44,331 nt of DNA, taken from positions 1-44,331 of the forward strand of contig CAZOKP010000014.1 in the NCBI GenBank assembly GCA_964580435.1. The letters run 5' to 3'. Below, piece after piece: positions 23,646 to 32,000 of the stretch (positions are counted from its first letter, which is position 1; each line of letters opens with the position of its first letter). The translations under genes and the position numbers were made by a program. The DNA comes from CAZKEW01 sp964580435. Lineage in GTDB: Bacteria > Acidobacteriota > Aminicenantia > Aminicenantales > UBA8522. Below the pieces are notes generated by a model, which ran no database searches, was not told the DNA's origin, and worked only from the letters and a program-made list of their open reading frames with translations.

Positions 23646-24558
23646 CCTCCTCTTCGAGCTCTATCCCAAACTCTTTCTTCACCCTTGACTTCAATTCTTG
23701 GGCTAACTGGAGCACATCCCCGGCCCTGGCTCGGCCGACGTTGAGGATAAAATTGGCATGGCCGGAATAAACGGCCGCTCCGCCGACCTTGAGTTCCTTG
23801 GCGCCCACTTTCTCCAGCAGGTAGCCGGCGGCCATCTTTGTCCCGTCAGGAAGCAGGGGATTCTTGAAATAGCTCCCGGCATAGGCCATTTTGCGGGCAG
23901 GATGTCGGGCCCTTCTTTTCTCGAGGTTCTCCTGGACAACGGCTTTAATCTTTCGCCTGTCTCCCTTGGCCAGCTTAAAAACGGCTTTCAAGAGAGCAAG
24001 GTGTTCTCTTTTGAGAGAGGAATACCTGTAGCCGAACCCAAAAAAGTCCTTCCCTACCCTGAATTCCTCCCCATATTTATCCAGGAGCACGGCCTCCTCG
24101 AGAAAATTACCGATGCACTGCCCAAAGGCTCCAGCGTTTCCGTAAATGGCTCCGCCTACTGTCCCTGGGATTCCGGCAGCGAACTCGATTCCTTCGAGGC
24201 TATCTTCCAGGGCCAAATCGACCAGGTCGGAAAGAAGCGTCCCCGAAAAGGCCTCAACCCGGCCTTCTATTGATCTCCTGTCGATGCCCTTGACCTCATT
24301 TTTAAGGATAAGACCCCGAAATCCCGCGTCATCGAAGAGAATGTTCGTCCCCTCTCCGATGATGTAAAAGGGCAAGGTTCGTTCACGGATGAAACGGAGG
24401 CACGATTTGAGCTCTTTGGCCGACCCGGCCACGAAAAAATAGTCCGCTGTCCCGCCTATTTTATAGCTCGAATGAGGGCGCAGGCTGACGGAACGGCACA
24501 GCGGCCTCTCCACAGCCTCAAGAAAGAGGCGGGGGATGGAAGATTTTTCCTTTTCCAT
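23611..24558 (-). CDS. murB: UDP-N-acetylenolpyruvoylglucosamine reductase
   Basis: 315 aa. This FAD enzyme reduces the MurA product with NADPH to UDP-N-acetylmuramate. FAD-binding features are SSYKIGGTADYFF, IIGEGTNILF and the GIPGTVGGAIYGNAGAFG loop. FGYRYSSLK is the type I tyrosine-loop region, and AGSYFKNP holds the catalytic serine. HANFILN and the terminal Glu region (LEEEVIYL) complete the site. The predicted promoter leaves only 7 nt before the ATG and no SD. The last 35 nt overlap the convergent DUF2520 gene, so full-length transcripts of both are antisense at their 3' ends. Confidence 0.96.
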   Translation of the reverse strand: MEKEKSSIPRLFLEAVERPLCRSVSLRPHSSYKIGGTADYFFVAGSAKELKSCLRFIRERTLPFYIIGEGTNILFDDAGFRGLILKNEVKGIDRRSIEGRVEAFSGTLLSDLVDLALEDSLEGIEFAAGIPGTVGGAIYGNAGAFGQCIGNFLEEAVLLDKYGEEFRVGKDFFGFGYRYSSLKREHLALLKAVFKLAKGDRRKIKAVVQENLEKRRARHPARKMAYAGSYFKNPLLPDGTKMAAGYLLEKVGAKELKVGGAAVYSGHANFILNVGRARAGDVLQLAQELKSRVKKEFGIELEEEVIYLRANSSMP

Positions 24559-24565
24559 AGGGCCT

Positions 24566-24595
24566 ATTCTATCAGATAGAGAGGACCCTACTCAA
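24566..24595 (-). promoter_or_regulatory. Promoter of murB, leaderless geometry
   Basis: On the minus strand, TTGAGT (24590-24595), an 18-nt spacer and TAGAAT (24566-24571), then 7 nt to the ATG at 24558. No Shine-Dalgarno sequence is visible. Confidence 0.5.
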
Positions 24596-24720
24596 GGAGG
24601 ACAGTCCCGGGAGCGTCGGGAGGCGGCAGTCTGGCTGCCTGTAGCCCCGTCGCTCTCTGTAGGGCTAAGGTCCAGCTTTATTTTTTGGCATGAATTTTGC
24701 TATATTATTGACTGAAGATA

Positions 24721-24750
24721 TTGACACGAACTCGTTATTCAGGTTATTAT
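24721..24750 (+). promoter_or_regulatory. Promoter of the exported TPR protein gene
   Basis: Perfect TTGACA (24721-24726), an 18-nt spacer and TATTAT (24745-24750). Because the upstream in-frame ATG at 24749 overlaps the -10, this promoter supports the ATG at 24782 as the real start. Confidence 0.65.
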
Positions 24751-24781
24751 GCTTAAAATATTTTTTTGCGAGGTTGAGAGA

Positions 24782-25972
24782 ATGATAAAGAAGTCACTAT
24801 TTCTGTTTACTATAATTCTTTTTCTGTTCAGCCCTCTAGCCGCTCAGACCAATACCTGCGATGAGAGTTATATCAAAGCGATGACCGCCCAAAGTCCGGA
24901 CCAGCGCGCCCAGCTCCTCAAGGATTATATCGCCCAGTGCGCGGGCAAGGGAAGCCGATACGAAAACTTTGCTTACGCCAACCTTTCTCTGATCGAATAT
25001 CCGGGCAAAACACCTAAGGAGGCCATCGATTACGGAGAAAAAGCGCTCGCTTCCGGTGGCCTTGATGACCTGACCAAATGCCAAGTCCTCGTCCAGCTCT
25101 CCGCCCTCTACACCCAGTCCGGCCAAAACCTGGAAAAAGCCAAATCTTACTCCACTCAGGTGATCGATATCGCCAAGGCCAATAAATCAAAGGAAGCGGA
25201 AGCCGCCAACACAGCTCAGTGGAACCAGTTTATCGGGGCCGGCTACTTTACCCTCGGACAGGCTCAGGAAAAATCCAGGGACTATAAGGGCGCCGTGGAT
25301 TCGTATCTCAATTCCTACAACCTCCTGAAGAATCCCCAGATCTTGGCAGGCCTAAAAAAATTAGGCAAAACGCTCTATGACGCCAAGGACTTTGCCGGCG
25401 CTGAAAAGGCGTTCAAGGCCGTTTATACCGTAACAAAGGATTATGACAGCACTCTTTTTTACGCTAAGTCTCTTTATCGTAACAACAGAAACGGCGAGTC
25501 TCTCCAGTATTTCAAGGAAGCCTATGCCAAGCAAAAAAGCGGCGAAGTCGCCTATAACATCGGGATCATCCTGGCCAAGGAGGCCAAGACCAACCCCGCC
25601 GTATCAGCAGAAGCTATCCGCTATCTCCTCGAAGCCAGCTGCACCTATTCTTCCCAATCGCAGCAGGCCATGAGCCTGGCTGAGAACCTCTTTTTCCTTT
25701 CCAACAAGGACCTCAAGTATAACGAGACCGTGGGCCAGATTCAGGCGAAAAACAAGAAAATCGAAGAGCTGACCGCGGCCTACAACGCCAAATTCGGGAA
25801 CAAGGATGAAGAAGACCTCGGCGACGCTGAAAAACAGGAGATGAAAAAGCTGCTGGCCGACATCGACGCGGAGAAAAAGGCTCTGGAGAAACTTCAGGCT
25901 GAACAGACTCTGGCTATCGCCAAATTCAACAAGCTCCTGGAAGACACGAAGCAGAGATTAGGCGTAAAGTAG
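24782..25972 (+). CDS. Exported TPR-repeat protein with C-terminal coiled coil
   Basis: 396 aa from the ATG at 24782, with GAGG upstream. A signal peptide (IKKSLFLFTIILFLFSPLAAQ) leads to a mature region made largely of TPR-like helical pairs (DAKDFAGAEKAFKAVYTVTK, SLQYFKEAYAKQKSGEVAYN and others). The last ~80 residues are a highly charged coiled coil (KNKKIEELTAAY, EKKALEKLQAEQ). It probably acts as a periplasmic scaffold; no specific family or partner is recognised. It is followed 32 nt later by ligA, which has its own SD. Confidence 0.8.
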   Translation: MIKKSLFLFTIILFLFSPLAAQTNTCDESYIKAMTAQSPDQRAQLLKDYIAQCAGKGSRYENFAYANLSLIEYPGKTPKEAIDYGEKALASGGLDDLTKCQVLVQLSALYTQSGQNLEKAKSYSTQVIDIAKANKSKEAEAANTAQWNQFIGAGYFTLGQAQEKSRDYKGAVDSYLNSYNLLKNPQILAGLKKLGKTLYDAKDFAGAEKAFKAVYTVTKDYDSTLFYAKSLYRNNRNGESLQYFKEAYAKQKSGEVAYNIGIILAKEAKTNPAVSAEAIRYLLEASCTYSSQSQQAMSLAENLFFLSNKDLKYNETVGQIQAKNKKIEELTAAYNAKFGNKDEEDLGDAEKQEMKKLLADIDAEKKALEKLQAEQTLAIAKFNKLLEDTKQRLGVK

Positions 25973-26004
25973 ACTTTTAATTCAACAGCGCCGGGGGGAA
26001 GGCC

Positions 26005-28011
26005 ATGCCTCAATCCCTCTCTCGGGATCAAGCCGCCAAAAGGCTCCTCAAGCTCAGGGAGGAGATCAAGTACCACGAAAAAAAATACTATGTCGATAAC
26101 GACCCTCAGATTTCCGATAATGAGTTTGACCTTCTCGTCAAAGAGCTAAAGGCGCTGGAAAAGCTCTACCCCGACCTGATCACGCCCGAATCACCCACTC
26201 AGAGAGTCGGGGAGAAACCTGTCGAAGGATTTCCCACGGTCACTCACGCGCTGCCCATGCTCAGCCTGGACAATTGTTTTACGGTCGAGGAACTCCGAGA
26301 ATTCGAAGAACGAATAAAAAGGCTCCTTCCCGGGGAAAAGATCCAATACGTGGCCGAGCTCAAGATCGACGGACTGAGCATTTCCATCCTCTATAGGGGC
26401 GGAAAATATGCTCAGGCTGTTACTCGGGGAGACGGAGTCCGCGGCGATGACGTCACTTCAAACGTCAAGACGATCCGCAGCCTGCCCCTTCCTATCAGCG
26501 ACTCGCGGGACATCGAGGTGCGGGGAGAGGTCTATCTCCCGTTTGAATCCTTCCAGAGAATCAACAAAGAGCAGGAAAAATCGGACCGGCCTCTATTCGC
26601 CAACCCGCGGAATGCCGCGTCCGGATCAATCCGCCTCCTCGACCCCAGGGAAGTGGCTGCCCGCAAGCTCGACGCCTTCCTCTATTATATTTTTGTGGAA
26701 GGGAAGGAATTGCCTACGCAATGGGAAGGTTTGAAAAAACTCAAGGACCTGGGATTCAAGACCAATCCTCAATCCCGCCTTTGCTCCGATCTCGAGGAAG
26801 TCATCGCCTTTTGGGAAGAGTGGCGCGATAAAAGGGACCAGCTCGATTATGACGTGGATGGAATCGTCATCAAAGTCAACTCGACTGAGCAGAGAAGGGC
26901 GCTCGGGACGACGGCAAAATCGCCACGCTGGGCCATCTCCTTCAAATTTCCCGCCCGCCAGGCCACGACGAGGATAAAAGATATCCGCGTTCAGGTTGGA
27001 AGAACCGGCGCGTTGACGCCGGTAGCGGACCTCGATCCCGTCCGGCTGTCCGGCACGACCATCACCCGTTCTACTCTGCATAATGAGGACGAGATCAAGA
27101 GGAAGGACATCCGCATCGGCGATTATGTCCTGATCGAGCGGAGCGGGGACGTCATTCCCAAAATCGTCGCCGTGATGAAAGAGAGAAGGACGGGCAAGGA
27201 AAGGAAATTCGTCTTTCCCAGCCGCTGTCCGGCCTGCGGGTCCTCGACGTTCAGGCCCGAAGGAGAGGCGATCGCCCGCTGCACCAACGCCTCCTGCCCG
27301 GCCAAATTGCGTGAATCTCTTCTCCACTTTGCCTCGCGACAGGCGATGAACATCGAGGGCCTGGGCGAAGCGCTCGTGGACCAGCTTTTAGAAAAAAAAC
27401 TGGTGCGCGCCATCCCAGACCTGTATTCCCTCCGCTATGACGATTTGGTCGGGCTCGAAAGAATGGGCCCCAAGAGTTCTCAAAACCTGCTCGATGAGAT
27501 CAAGAACTCGAAGCAGAGAGACCTCGCAGCGCTGCTCTTTGCGCTCGGGATACGGCATGTGGGTGAAAGATTGGCTCAGACCTTGGCCCAAAATTTCAAG
27601 ACTCTTGACGCTTTGGCCAAGGCCTCCGCTGAAGACCTAACTCGGGTCGAGGACGTTGGCCCGACAGTGGCCGAAAGCATCGCTTTTTTCTTCCGTCAGC
27701 CGGAAAACATCGAGCTTCTCCAAAAACTCAAACAGGCCGGTCTCAATTTCAGGTCCCGCGAACAACGGCGCGGGGATAGGCCATTGGCAGGAAAGGCGTT
27801 TGTCTTAACCGGGACTCTTTCCAAGTTCCCGAGGGAGGAAGCCGCACAGAGAATCGAGAGTCTCGGCGGAAAAGTCACATCCTCCGTTTCGAGCAAGACC
27901 AATTATCTGGTTGTCGGCGAAGCGCCGGGGTCCAAGGTCGATAAAGCACGCCAGTTGGGGATCCCCATTTTGGACGAAGAGGAATTCCTGAAGCTCGTCG
28001 GAAGGCGCTGA
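26005..28011 (+). CDS. ligA: NAD-dependent DNA ligase
   Basis: 668 aa, the standard length. It seals 3'-OH/5'-phosphate nicks in DNA using NAD+. Domains in order: Ia (YYVDNDPQISDNEFD), adenylation domain with nucleophile K120 (AELKIDG), OB fold (RTGALTPVADLDPV), Cys4 zinc finger (CPACGSSTF ... CTNASCPAK, about 409-432), HhH region, and BRCT (from about 588, GKAFVLTGTLSKFPREEA). SD-like GGGGGGAAGG precedes the ATG. All catalytic parts are intact. It converges with the DUF4388 gene 7 nt away. Confidence 0.98.
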   Translation: MPQSLSRDQAAKRLLKLREEIKYHEKKYYVDNDPQISDNEFDLLVKELKALEKLYPDLITPESPTQRVGEKPVEGFPTVTHALPMLSLDNCFTVEELREFEERIKRLLPGEKIQYVAELKIDGLSISILYRGGKYAQAVTRGDGVRGDDVTSNVKTIRSLPLPISDSRDIEVRGEVYLPFESFQRINKEQEKSDRPLFANPRNAASGSIRLLDPREVAARKLDAFLYYIFVEGKELPTQWEGLKKLKDLGFKTNPQSRLCSDLEEVIAFWEEWRDKRDQLDYDVDGIVIKVNSTEQRRALGTTAKSPRWAISFKFPARQATTRIKDIRVQVGRTGALTPVADLDPVRLSGTTITRSTLHNEDEIKRKDIRIGDYVLIERSGDVIPKIVAVMKERRTGKERKFVFPSRCPACGSSTFRPEGEAIARCTNASCPAKLRESLLHFASRQAMNIEGLGEALVDQLLEKKLVRAIPDLYSLRYDDLVGLERMGPKSSQNLLDEIKNSKQRDLAALLFALGIRHVGERLAQTLAQNFKTLDALAKASAEDLTRVEDVGPTVAESIAFFFRQPENIELLQKLKQAGLNFRSREQRRGDRPLAGKAFVLTGTLSKFPREEAAQRIESLGGKVTSSVSSKTNYLVVGEAPGSKVDKARQLGIPILDEEEFLKLVGRR

Positions 28012-28017
28012 CGCGTC

Positions 28018-29454
28018 CTATTTCTTTTTGGGGCCAAAAATATTTATCGAGAGCAGGCCTTTGAGCCCCTTTTTCTTATCACCTTTGCCCATGGCCTCAA
28101 GCTCCCGGCGCGCGACTTCATGACCGGAATCAACCTCCAGGGCTTTCCGGAGCAGCCGGGTGGCTTTGGTCAACATCCCCTCCTGTTTGTACAGCATGCC
28201 CAACCCGACAAAGGCTTCGGGATTCCAGGGTTCCAACTCCGCGGCTTTCAGGAAGTGCTCTTCGGACTTCTTGCTGAAAGAGGGAATCTTGACCTCGGTC
28301 ATAGCCAGGAGCAAATAATAGTCCCCTTTGTTCTTGTTCAGCCTCACGGTTTCTTCAAGAAGGACGACCGCGTCCTCATACCTGCCCATAGTATAGAGCG
28401 TCTTGGCCTGACGGAATTTGGTGTCCGCCTTTTTCACTACGTCCTTGCCCGTAGCCTGAGGGCTGGAGGCCCCCCGAACATCGTATTCCTGCCGTTGTTG
28501 CTTGCTGGCCAGGATCCGGTAGGCCTTGGTGATCTTATCAAAAACATCCTCGATCTGCGCTTTTTCCCGGGGCGGAACCGCACGGTCAAAGCGGTCTGGG
28601 TGAAATTTTCGGGCCAGTTGAAAATAGGCCTTCTTGATATCGTCTTCAGAGGCATTCTTGGGGACGCCCAGGATCTGGTAATAATTTGAGGAAGAGATTT
28701 TTTCCTCGAACGCCAGGACTTCCTCCAGTTGCTCCTGGATGTCGGGGCGGAGGAACTCTCCCTCTTTTGCCTCTTGCTCGGCGATGGCGTCCTTATCCCT
28801 GAAATCGATGAGGTTCAAACAATAGAAAAGATAAGTGCTTTTCCAGAAAAATTCGGGATTATACTTGTGGGACCGCCAGAGGGTTTCGCATGTCCCTTCC
28901 CCTTTGATCTGGTTGAGAATCTCCTTTTCTTCCTCGGTCAAAAGATGATAAAGAACCCGGGACTTGGGAGAGGGAATCTTTTTCTCCAGGAATTTCTGCA
29001 GGGCCGCGTGGAATTTCATCCGCCGGATCCCGTCTTCAATGAGATAGGGAACGTTTACGCGCGACGGGAAACTCTGGTCACCGAGCGATGCTTTTTCCTG
29101 GAAGGTGATCTCCGCATCAAAATACGGAAAAAGGCCCAGGGTGATTTCCCTCATCTGATACGTCAACCCGTCCTCCACATTCCGCTGCGAAGTCAGGCCC
29201 TTTTGGGCGAGGGACTTGCCGATGGACTTGCCCGGGTCGATATAGCGGTCGATCTCAGAATGGGCCTCAGTAGAAATCTTTCCCAGCTTGAACAGGATCT
29301 CTCCCAGCCGCTCCTCCGGGACATTGGTTTTGGCATGGACCAGGTCGCCGTCCTGGAAGAAAAGATATTTCTGCACAGAGCCGTGCTTAAAGATCAGCTG
29401 GCCGGTCAGCTTGTTAAAATAGATCTTGCGCAGGTGGAAGGCAATATGATTCAT
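28018..29454 (-). CDS. DUF4388 - DnaJ domain - TPR protein
   Basis: 478 aa from the ATG at 29454; a TTG at 29484 lies close to the predicted -10/start region and has no SD. Residues 1-~110 resemble DUF4388 (PATAN-type: LTGQLIFKHGSVQKYLFFQDGDLVHAKT), a domain linked to gliding and signalling proteins in Myxococcus-like bacteria. About 258-325 is a J domain with intact HPD (285-287, KFHPDRF), so it could stimulate a DnaK-type Hsp70 ATPase. The remainder has TPR repeats (YTMGRYEDAVVLLEETVRL, EPWNPEAFVGLGMLYKQEG) and a basic tail. It is cytoplasmic by sequence. It may recruit Hsp70 to a signalling or motility complex (inference). Confidence 0.85.
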   Translation of the reverse strand: MNHIAFHLRKIYFNKLTGQLIFKHGSVQKYLFFQDGDLVHAKTNVPEERLGEILFKLGKISTEAHSEIDRYIDPGKSIGKSLAQKGLTSQRNVEDGLTYQMREITLGLFPYFDAEITFQEKASLGDQSFPSRVNVPYLIEDGIRRMKFHAALQKFLEKKIPSPKSRVLYHLLTEEEKEILNQIKGEGTCETLWRSHKYNPEFFWKSTYLFYCLNLIDFRDKDAIAEQEAKEGEFLRPDIQEQLEEVLAFEEKISSSNYYQILGVPKNASEDDIKKAYFQLARKFHPDRFDRAVPPREKAQIEDVFDKITKAYRILASKQQRQEYDVRGASSPQATGKDVVKKADTKFRQAKTLYTMGRYEDAVVLLEETVRLNKNKGDYYLLLAMTEVKIPSFSKKSEEHFLKAAELEPWNPEAFVGLGMLYKQEGMLTKATRLLRKALEVDSGHEVARRELEAMGKGDKKKGLKGLLSINIFGPKKK

Positions 29455-29472
29455 GGCCGGCACTTCTTTATA

Positions 29473-29501
29473 TATATAGCCCAACCCGGATAAATTTTCA
29501 A
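29473..29501 (-). promoter_or_regulatory. Promoter of the DUF4388-J-TPR gene
   Basis: On the minus strand, TTGAAA (29496-29501), a 17-nt spacer and TATATA (29473-29478), 18 nt upstream of the ATG at 29454. The transcript leader would be only about 12 nt. It is back to back with the promoter of the amidase gene. Confidence 0.6.
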
Positions 29502-29514
29502 AGCTTTTTCCAAA

Positions 29515-29543
29515 TTGAAAACCGAGTCAAATTGTGATAACTT
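29515..29543 (+). promoter_or_regulatory. Candidate promoter of the nitrilase/nadE/rsmI unit
   Basis: TTGAAA (29515-29520), a 17-nt spacer and TAACTT (29538-29543; weak -10), ending 7 nt before the GTG at 29551. No SD is present, consistent with a leaderless start. Confidence 0.4.
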
Positions 29544-29550
29544 TTTCATT

Positions 29551-30399
29551 GTGAAAGTCGCCCTGGCCCAGATAGCTCCTCGCTTGGGGGACGTCGAGCA
29601 TAACCTCCAGCTTCACCTCCATTTTATCGAAAAATCCAAAAAGAAGAAAGCCAGCCTCATTGTTTTCCCGGAACTGAGCCTCACTGGCTATACCTTAATG
29701 GACCTAGTCCAGGAGGTCGGACTCAAACCGGCCGGGGCCCCTATCTTTAAGCAAATCAAGGCCTTAAGCCGGCATATGGATATCGTCCTCGGTTTTGTGG
29801 AAGAGAAAGAAGCCGGGGTTTTCTACAACTCTTCAGCCTATCTTTCCGGGGGGAAGATTATTCATATCCACCGGAAAGTTTTTCTTCCTACCTACGGCAT
29901 GCTCGAGGAAGGAAAGTTCTTCGCCCCGGGAAAGAATTTCGAAACATTTCCGACTCGATTCGGGAGAGCCGGGCTGATGATCTGCCGCGATTTCTTGAGT
30001 TACGGGGCCGGCTATCTTCTCTTCGCCGGAGGGGCCGATATTATCATCGTCACGAGCGCAGCTCCGGGAAGAGGCTTTTCCGAGAGACAGGGATTCGCCA
30101 CCGACCGCATGTGGGGATTGATGGGTGAGACCATTTCGTTCTTCTCCACTTCGTTTGTTATTTATTCAAACCGAGTCGGGTGCGAGGACGGCAAGACCTT
30201 CTCTGGCGGTTCATTTGTCTATAATCCCCAGGGCAAGCTCCTCGTAAAAGCCTCGTCGGTCGACGAAGAGCTGGTTGTTGTCGACCTCGACCTCAATCAG
30301 ATCAGGGCGTCCCGCAAAACGTGGCCGTTCAAGCGGGACGATAAGCCAGAAATCATTCTCCGGGCTCTCGAAAGGATTGTCCGAAAGTATGAAGATTAA
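29551..30399 (+). CDS. Nitrilase-superfamily amidase, probable glutaminase subunit for NAD synthetase
   Basis: 282 aa from the GTG at 29551 (KVALAQIAPRLGD follows); a TTG at 29515 would overlap the promoter. The Glu-Lys-Cys triad of carbon-nitrogen hydrolases is present: Glu in IVFPELSLTGY, Lys in HRKVFLPTYG and Cys in LMICRDF. In glutamine-dependent NAD synthetase this domain releases ammonia and is fused to the synthetase. Here it is a separate gene overlapping nadE by 11 nt, so the two proteins likely form one enzyme. Other nitrilase roles are possible, but the overlap favours the NAD role. Confidence 0.88.
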   Translation: MKVALAQIAPRLGDVEHNLQLHLHFIEKSKKKKASLIVFPELSLTGYTLMDLVQEVGLKPAGAPIFKQIKALSRHMDIVLGFVEEKEAGVFYNSSAYLSGGKIIHIHRKVFLPTYGMLEEGKFFAPGKNFETFPTRFGRAGLMICRDFLSYGAGYLLFAGGADIIIVTSAAPGRGFSERQGFATDRMWGLMGETISFFSTSFVIYSNRVGCEDGKTFSGGSFVYNPQGKLLVKASSVDEELVVVDLDLNQIRASRKTWPFKRDDKPEIILRALERIVRKYED

Positions 30400-31201
30400 C
30401 GCCCCCTTTATCGCGAAAGTCCTCCGCACCTTCATCCGGGAGGAGTTGACAAAGTTCAATTATAAAAAAGGAATTCTCGGCCTTTCCGGCGGTCTCGATT
30501 CTTCGGTCTGCGCTTTTCTGGCAGCTAAGGCTTTAGGGCCGAAAAACGTCATCGGGATGATCCTGCCCTACAAAGACACCTTTGGCGAAGATGTCAAGGA
30601 CGCTCAGGCCGTCGCCCGGCGCTTGGGCATCCGGTCTCAGGTCATCGACATCGCGCCGATGGTCGACGCCTATTTCTCCGGCTATCCCACCCAAGACAAG
30701 GTCAGGATAGGAAACAAGATGGCCCGGGAAAGGATGTCCATCCTGTATGATTTTTCGGCCAAGGAGCACGCGCTCATCCTGGGCACAAGCAACAAAACAG
30801 AGCTGCTCATCGGCTACGGGACAATTCACGGCGACATGGCCTGCGCCATCAACCCCCTCGGCGATCTGTATAAAACACAGGTTGGGGACCTGGCCGCGCA
30901 CCTCGGCATCCCGGCAAGAATCCTCAAGAAGAAACCAAGCGCCGGCCTTTGGCCTGGACAGACCGACGAGGGAGAAATCGGCCTGACCTATGGCCAGATC
31001 GATGAAATCCTCTTCCAGCTCGTCGACGAGAGAAAATCCATAAAAGACGTCATCGCCGCCGGGTTTGCCAAGGAGGCCGTCGAAAAGATAATGACCCTGG
31101 TCAGGAACTCGGAATTCAAGAGAAAAATGCCGCCTATTGCCAAGATCTCAGCCCGCACGGTCGGACACGATTTCCTTTATCCCTACGACCGGAACAGATG
31201 A
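30389..31201 (+). CDS. nadE: NAD synthetase (synthetase subunit)
   Basis: 270 aa from the ATG at 30389 inside the end of the amidase gene. It amidates nicotinate-adenine dinucleotide to NAD+ with ATP. The PP-loop is SGGLDSS (residues near 33). TSNKTELLIGYGTIHGDMACAINPLGDLYKTQV and KKPSAGLWPGQTDEGEIG are conserved NadE segments. Without the amidase it would be an ammonia-dependent NadE. Translational coupling with the upstream amidase suggests use of glutamine. The rsmI gene follows 3 nt after its stop, and nadD, the preceding enzyme of the same pathway, is 3.4 kb away. Confidence 0.96.
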   Translation: MKINAPFIAKVLRTFIREELTKFNYKKGILGLSGGLDSSVCAFLAAKALGPKNVIGMILPYKDTFGEDVKDAQAVARRLGIRSQVIDIAPMVDAYFSGYPTQDKVRIGNKMARERMSILYDFSAKEHALILGTSNKTELLIGYGTIHGDMACAINPLGDLYKTQVGDLAAHLGIPARILKKKPSAGLWPGQTDEGEIGLTYGQIDEILFQLVDERKSIKDVIAAGFAKEAVEKIMTLVRNSEFKRKMPPIAKISARTVGHDFLYPYDRNR

Positions 31202-31204
31202 GCT

Positions 31205-31882
31205 ATGAGCCTTTTTATCGTCGCGACCCCGATCGGAAACCTCGAGGACTTGACCTTCCGGGCATTGCGCGTTCTCAATGAAGTCGAGGCCATTGCCTGC
31301 GAGGACACTCGCCAGACCCTCAAGCTTCTTTCGAGATATAACATCCATAAAAACCTTATCAGCTATTATCAACCCAAAGAAGCCCAGAAGATCCCCCGGA
31401 TCCTAAGCCTGCTCGAGGATGGAAAAGATGTCGCTCTGGTCTCTGACTCGGGAACTCCGGGAGTTTCGGACCCAGGCTTCAGGCTTATTAGGGAAGCCAT
31501 AAAACGGGGGATTAAAATCATCCCTGTCCCCGGCCCATCCGCCCTGATTGCGGCTCTATCGGCCTCCGGTCTCCCGACCCACCGGTTTCTCTTTCTCGGG
31601 TTTCCTCCTCCCAAAAAAGAGAAAACACGGAAATGGCTGCTTTCCCTGAAAAAAGAAGAGGCCACTCTCATTTTCTACCTTCCAACAAGACGGCTTTTCG
31701 ATTTTCTCGGGGTCATGGAGGAGACCCTTGGAAACAGGAACATTGTCATCGCCCGGGAGATCAGCAAAATCCACGAGGAGTTCATCAGGGGAGACGTACG
31801 GCAGTTATGCGAGAAAGCTGGAAAAATCAGTCTTAAAGGGGAGGCTGTAGTCCTCGTCCAGGGTAATTCCCTCAATAAATGA
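31205..31882 (+). CDS. rsmI: 16S rRNA (cytidine1402-2'-O)-methyltransferase
   Basis: 225 aa. It methylates the ribose of C1402 in 16S rRNA in the decoding centre, using SAM. The sequence begins with the typical LFIVATPIGNLEDLTFRAL; EDTRQTLKLLSRYNI, VALVSDSGTPGVSDPG and VPVPGPSALIAALSASGLPT are RsmI signatures. The family is often about 280 aa; here the C-terminal extension is short. It is the last gene of the amidase-nadE-rsmI unit and is followed by an AT-rich inverted repeat. Confidence 0.96.
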   Translation: MSLFIVATPIGNLEDLTFRALRVLNEVEAIACEDTRQTLKLLSRYNIHKNLISYYQPKEAQKIPRILSLLEDGKDVALVSDSGTPGVSDPGFRLIREAIKRGIKIIPVPGPSALIAALSASGLPTHRFLFLGFPPPKKEKTRKWLLSLKKEEATLIFYLPTRRLFDFLGVMEETLGNRNIVIAREISKIHEEFIRGDVRQLCEKAGKISLKGEAVVLVQGNSLNK

Positions 31883-31906
31883 ATCTATAGTCAGCCAGAA
31901 AACGGA

Positions 31907-31936
31907 GTATATTTAAATATTTTATTTTAAATATAC
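31907..31936. promoter_or_regulatory. AT-rich inverted repeat abutting the hsp20 promoter, candidate operator
   Basis: GTATATTTAAA (31907-31917) and TTTAAATATAC (31926-31936) are perfect 11-bp inverted arms around 8 nt, ending at the base before the -35 box. The position suits an activator or repressor site, or an UP-element-like RNA polymerase contact. It does not match the CIRCE consensus. Confidence 0.5.
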
Positions 31937-31965
31937 TTGACAAAACAATACTAAACTATTATATT
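31937..31965 (+). promoter_or_regulatory. Promoter of hsp20
   Basis: TTGACA (31937-31942), a 17-nt spacer and TATATT (31960-31965), giving a leader of about 29 nt with SD TAGGAGG before the ATG at 32001. It is a housekeeping-sigma style promoter, not a sigma-32 type. Confidence 0.75.
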
Positions 31966-32000
31966 ATGCCTAAGCTTGATTTCAGTTTAGGAGGTAAAAA

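Noticed and set aside
31907..31936. AT-rich inverted repeat as terminator of rsmI
   Set aside because: The stem is almost purely A/T with no T run outside it; its position against the -35 box fits an operator or UP element better.
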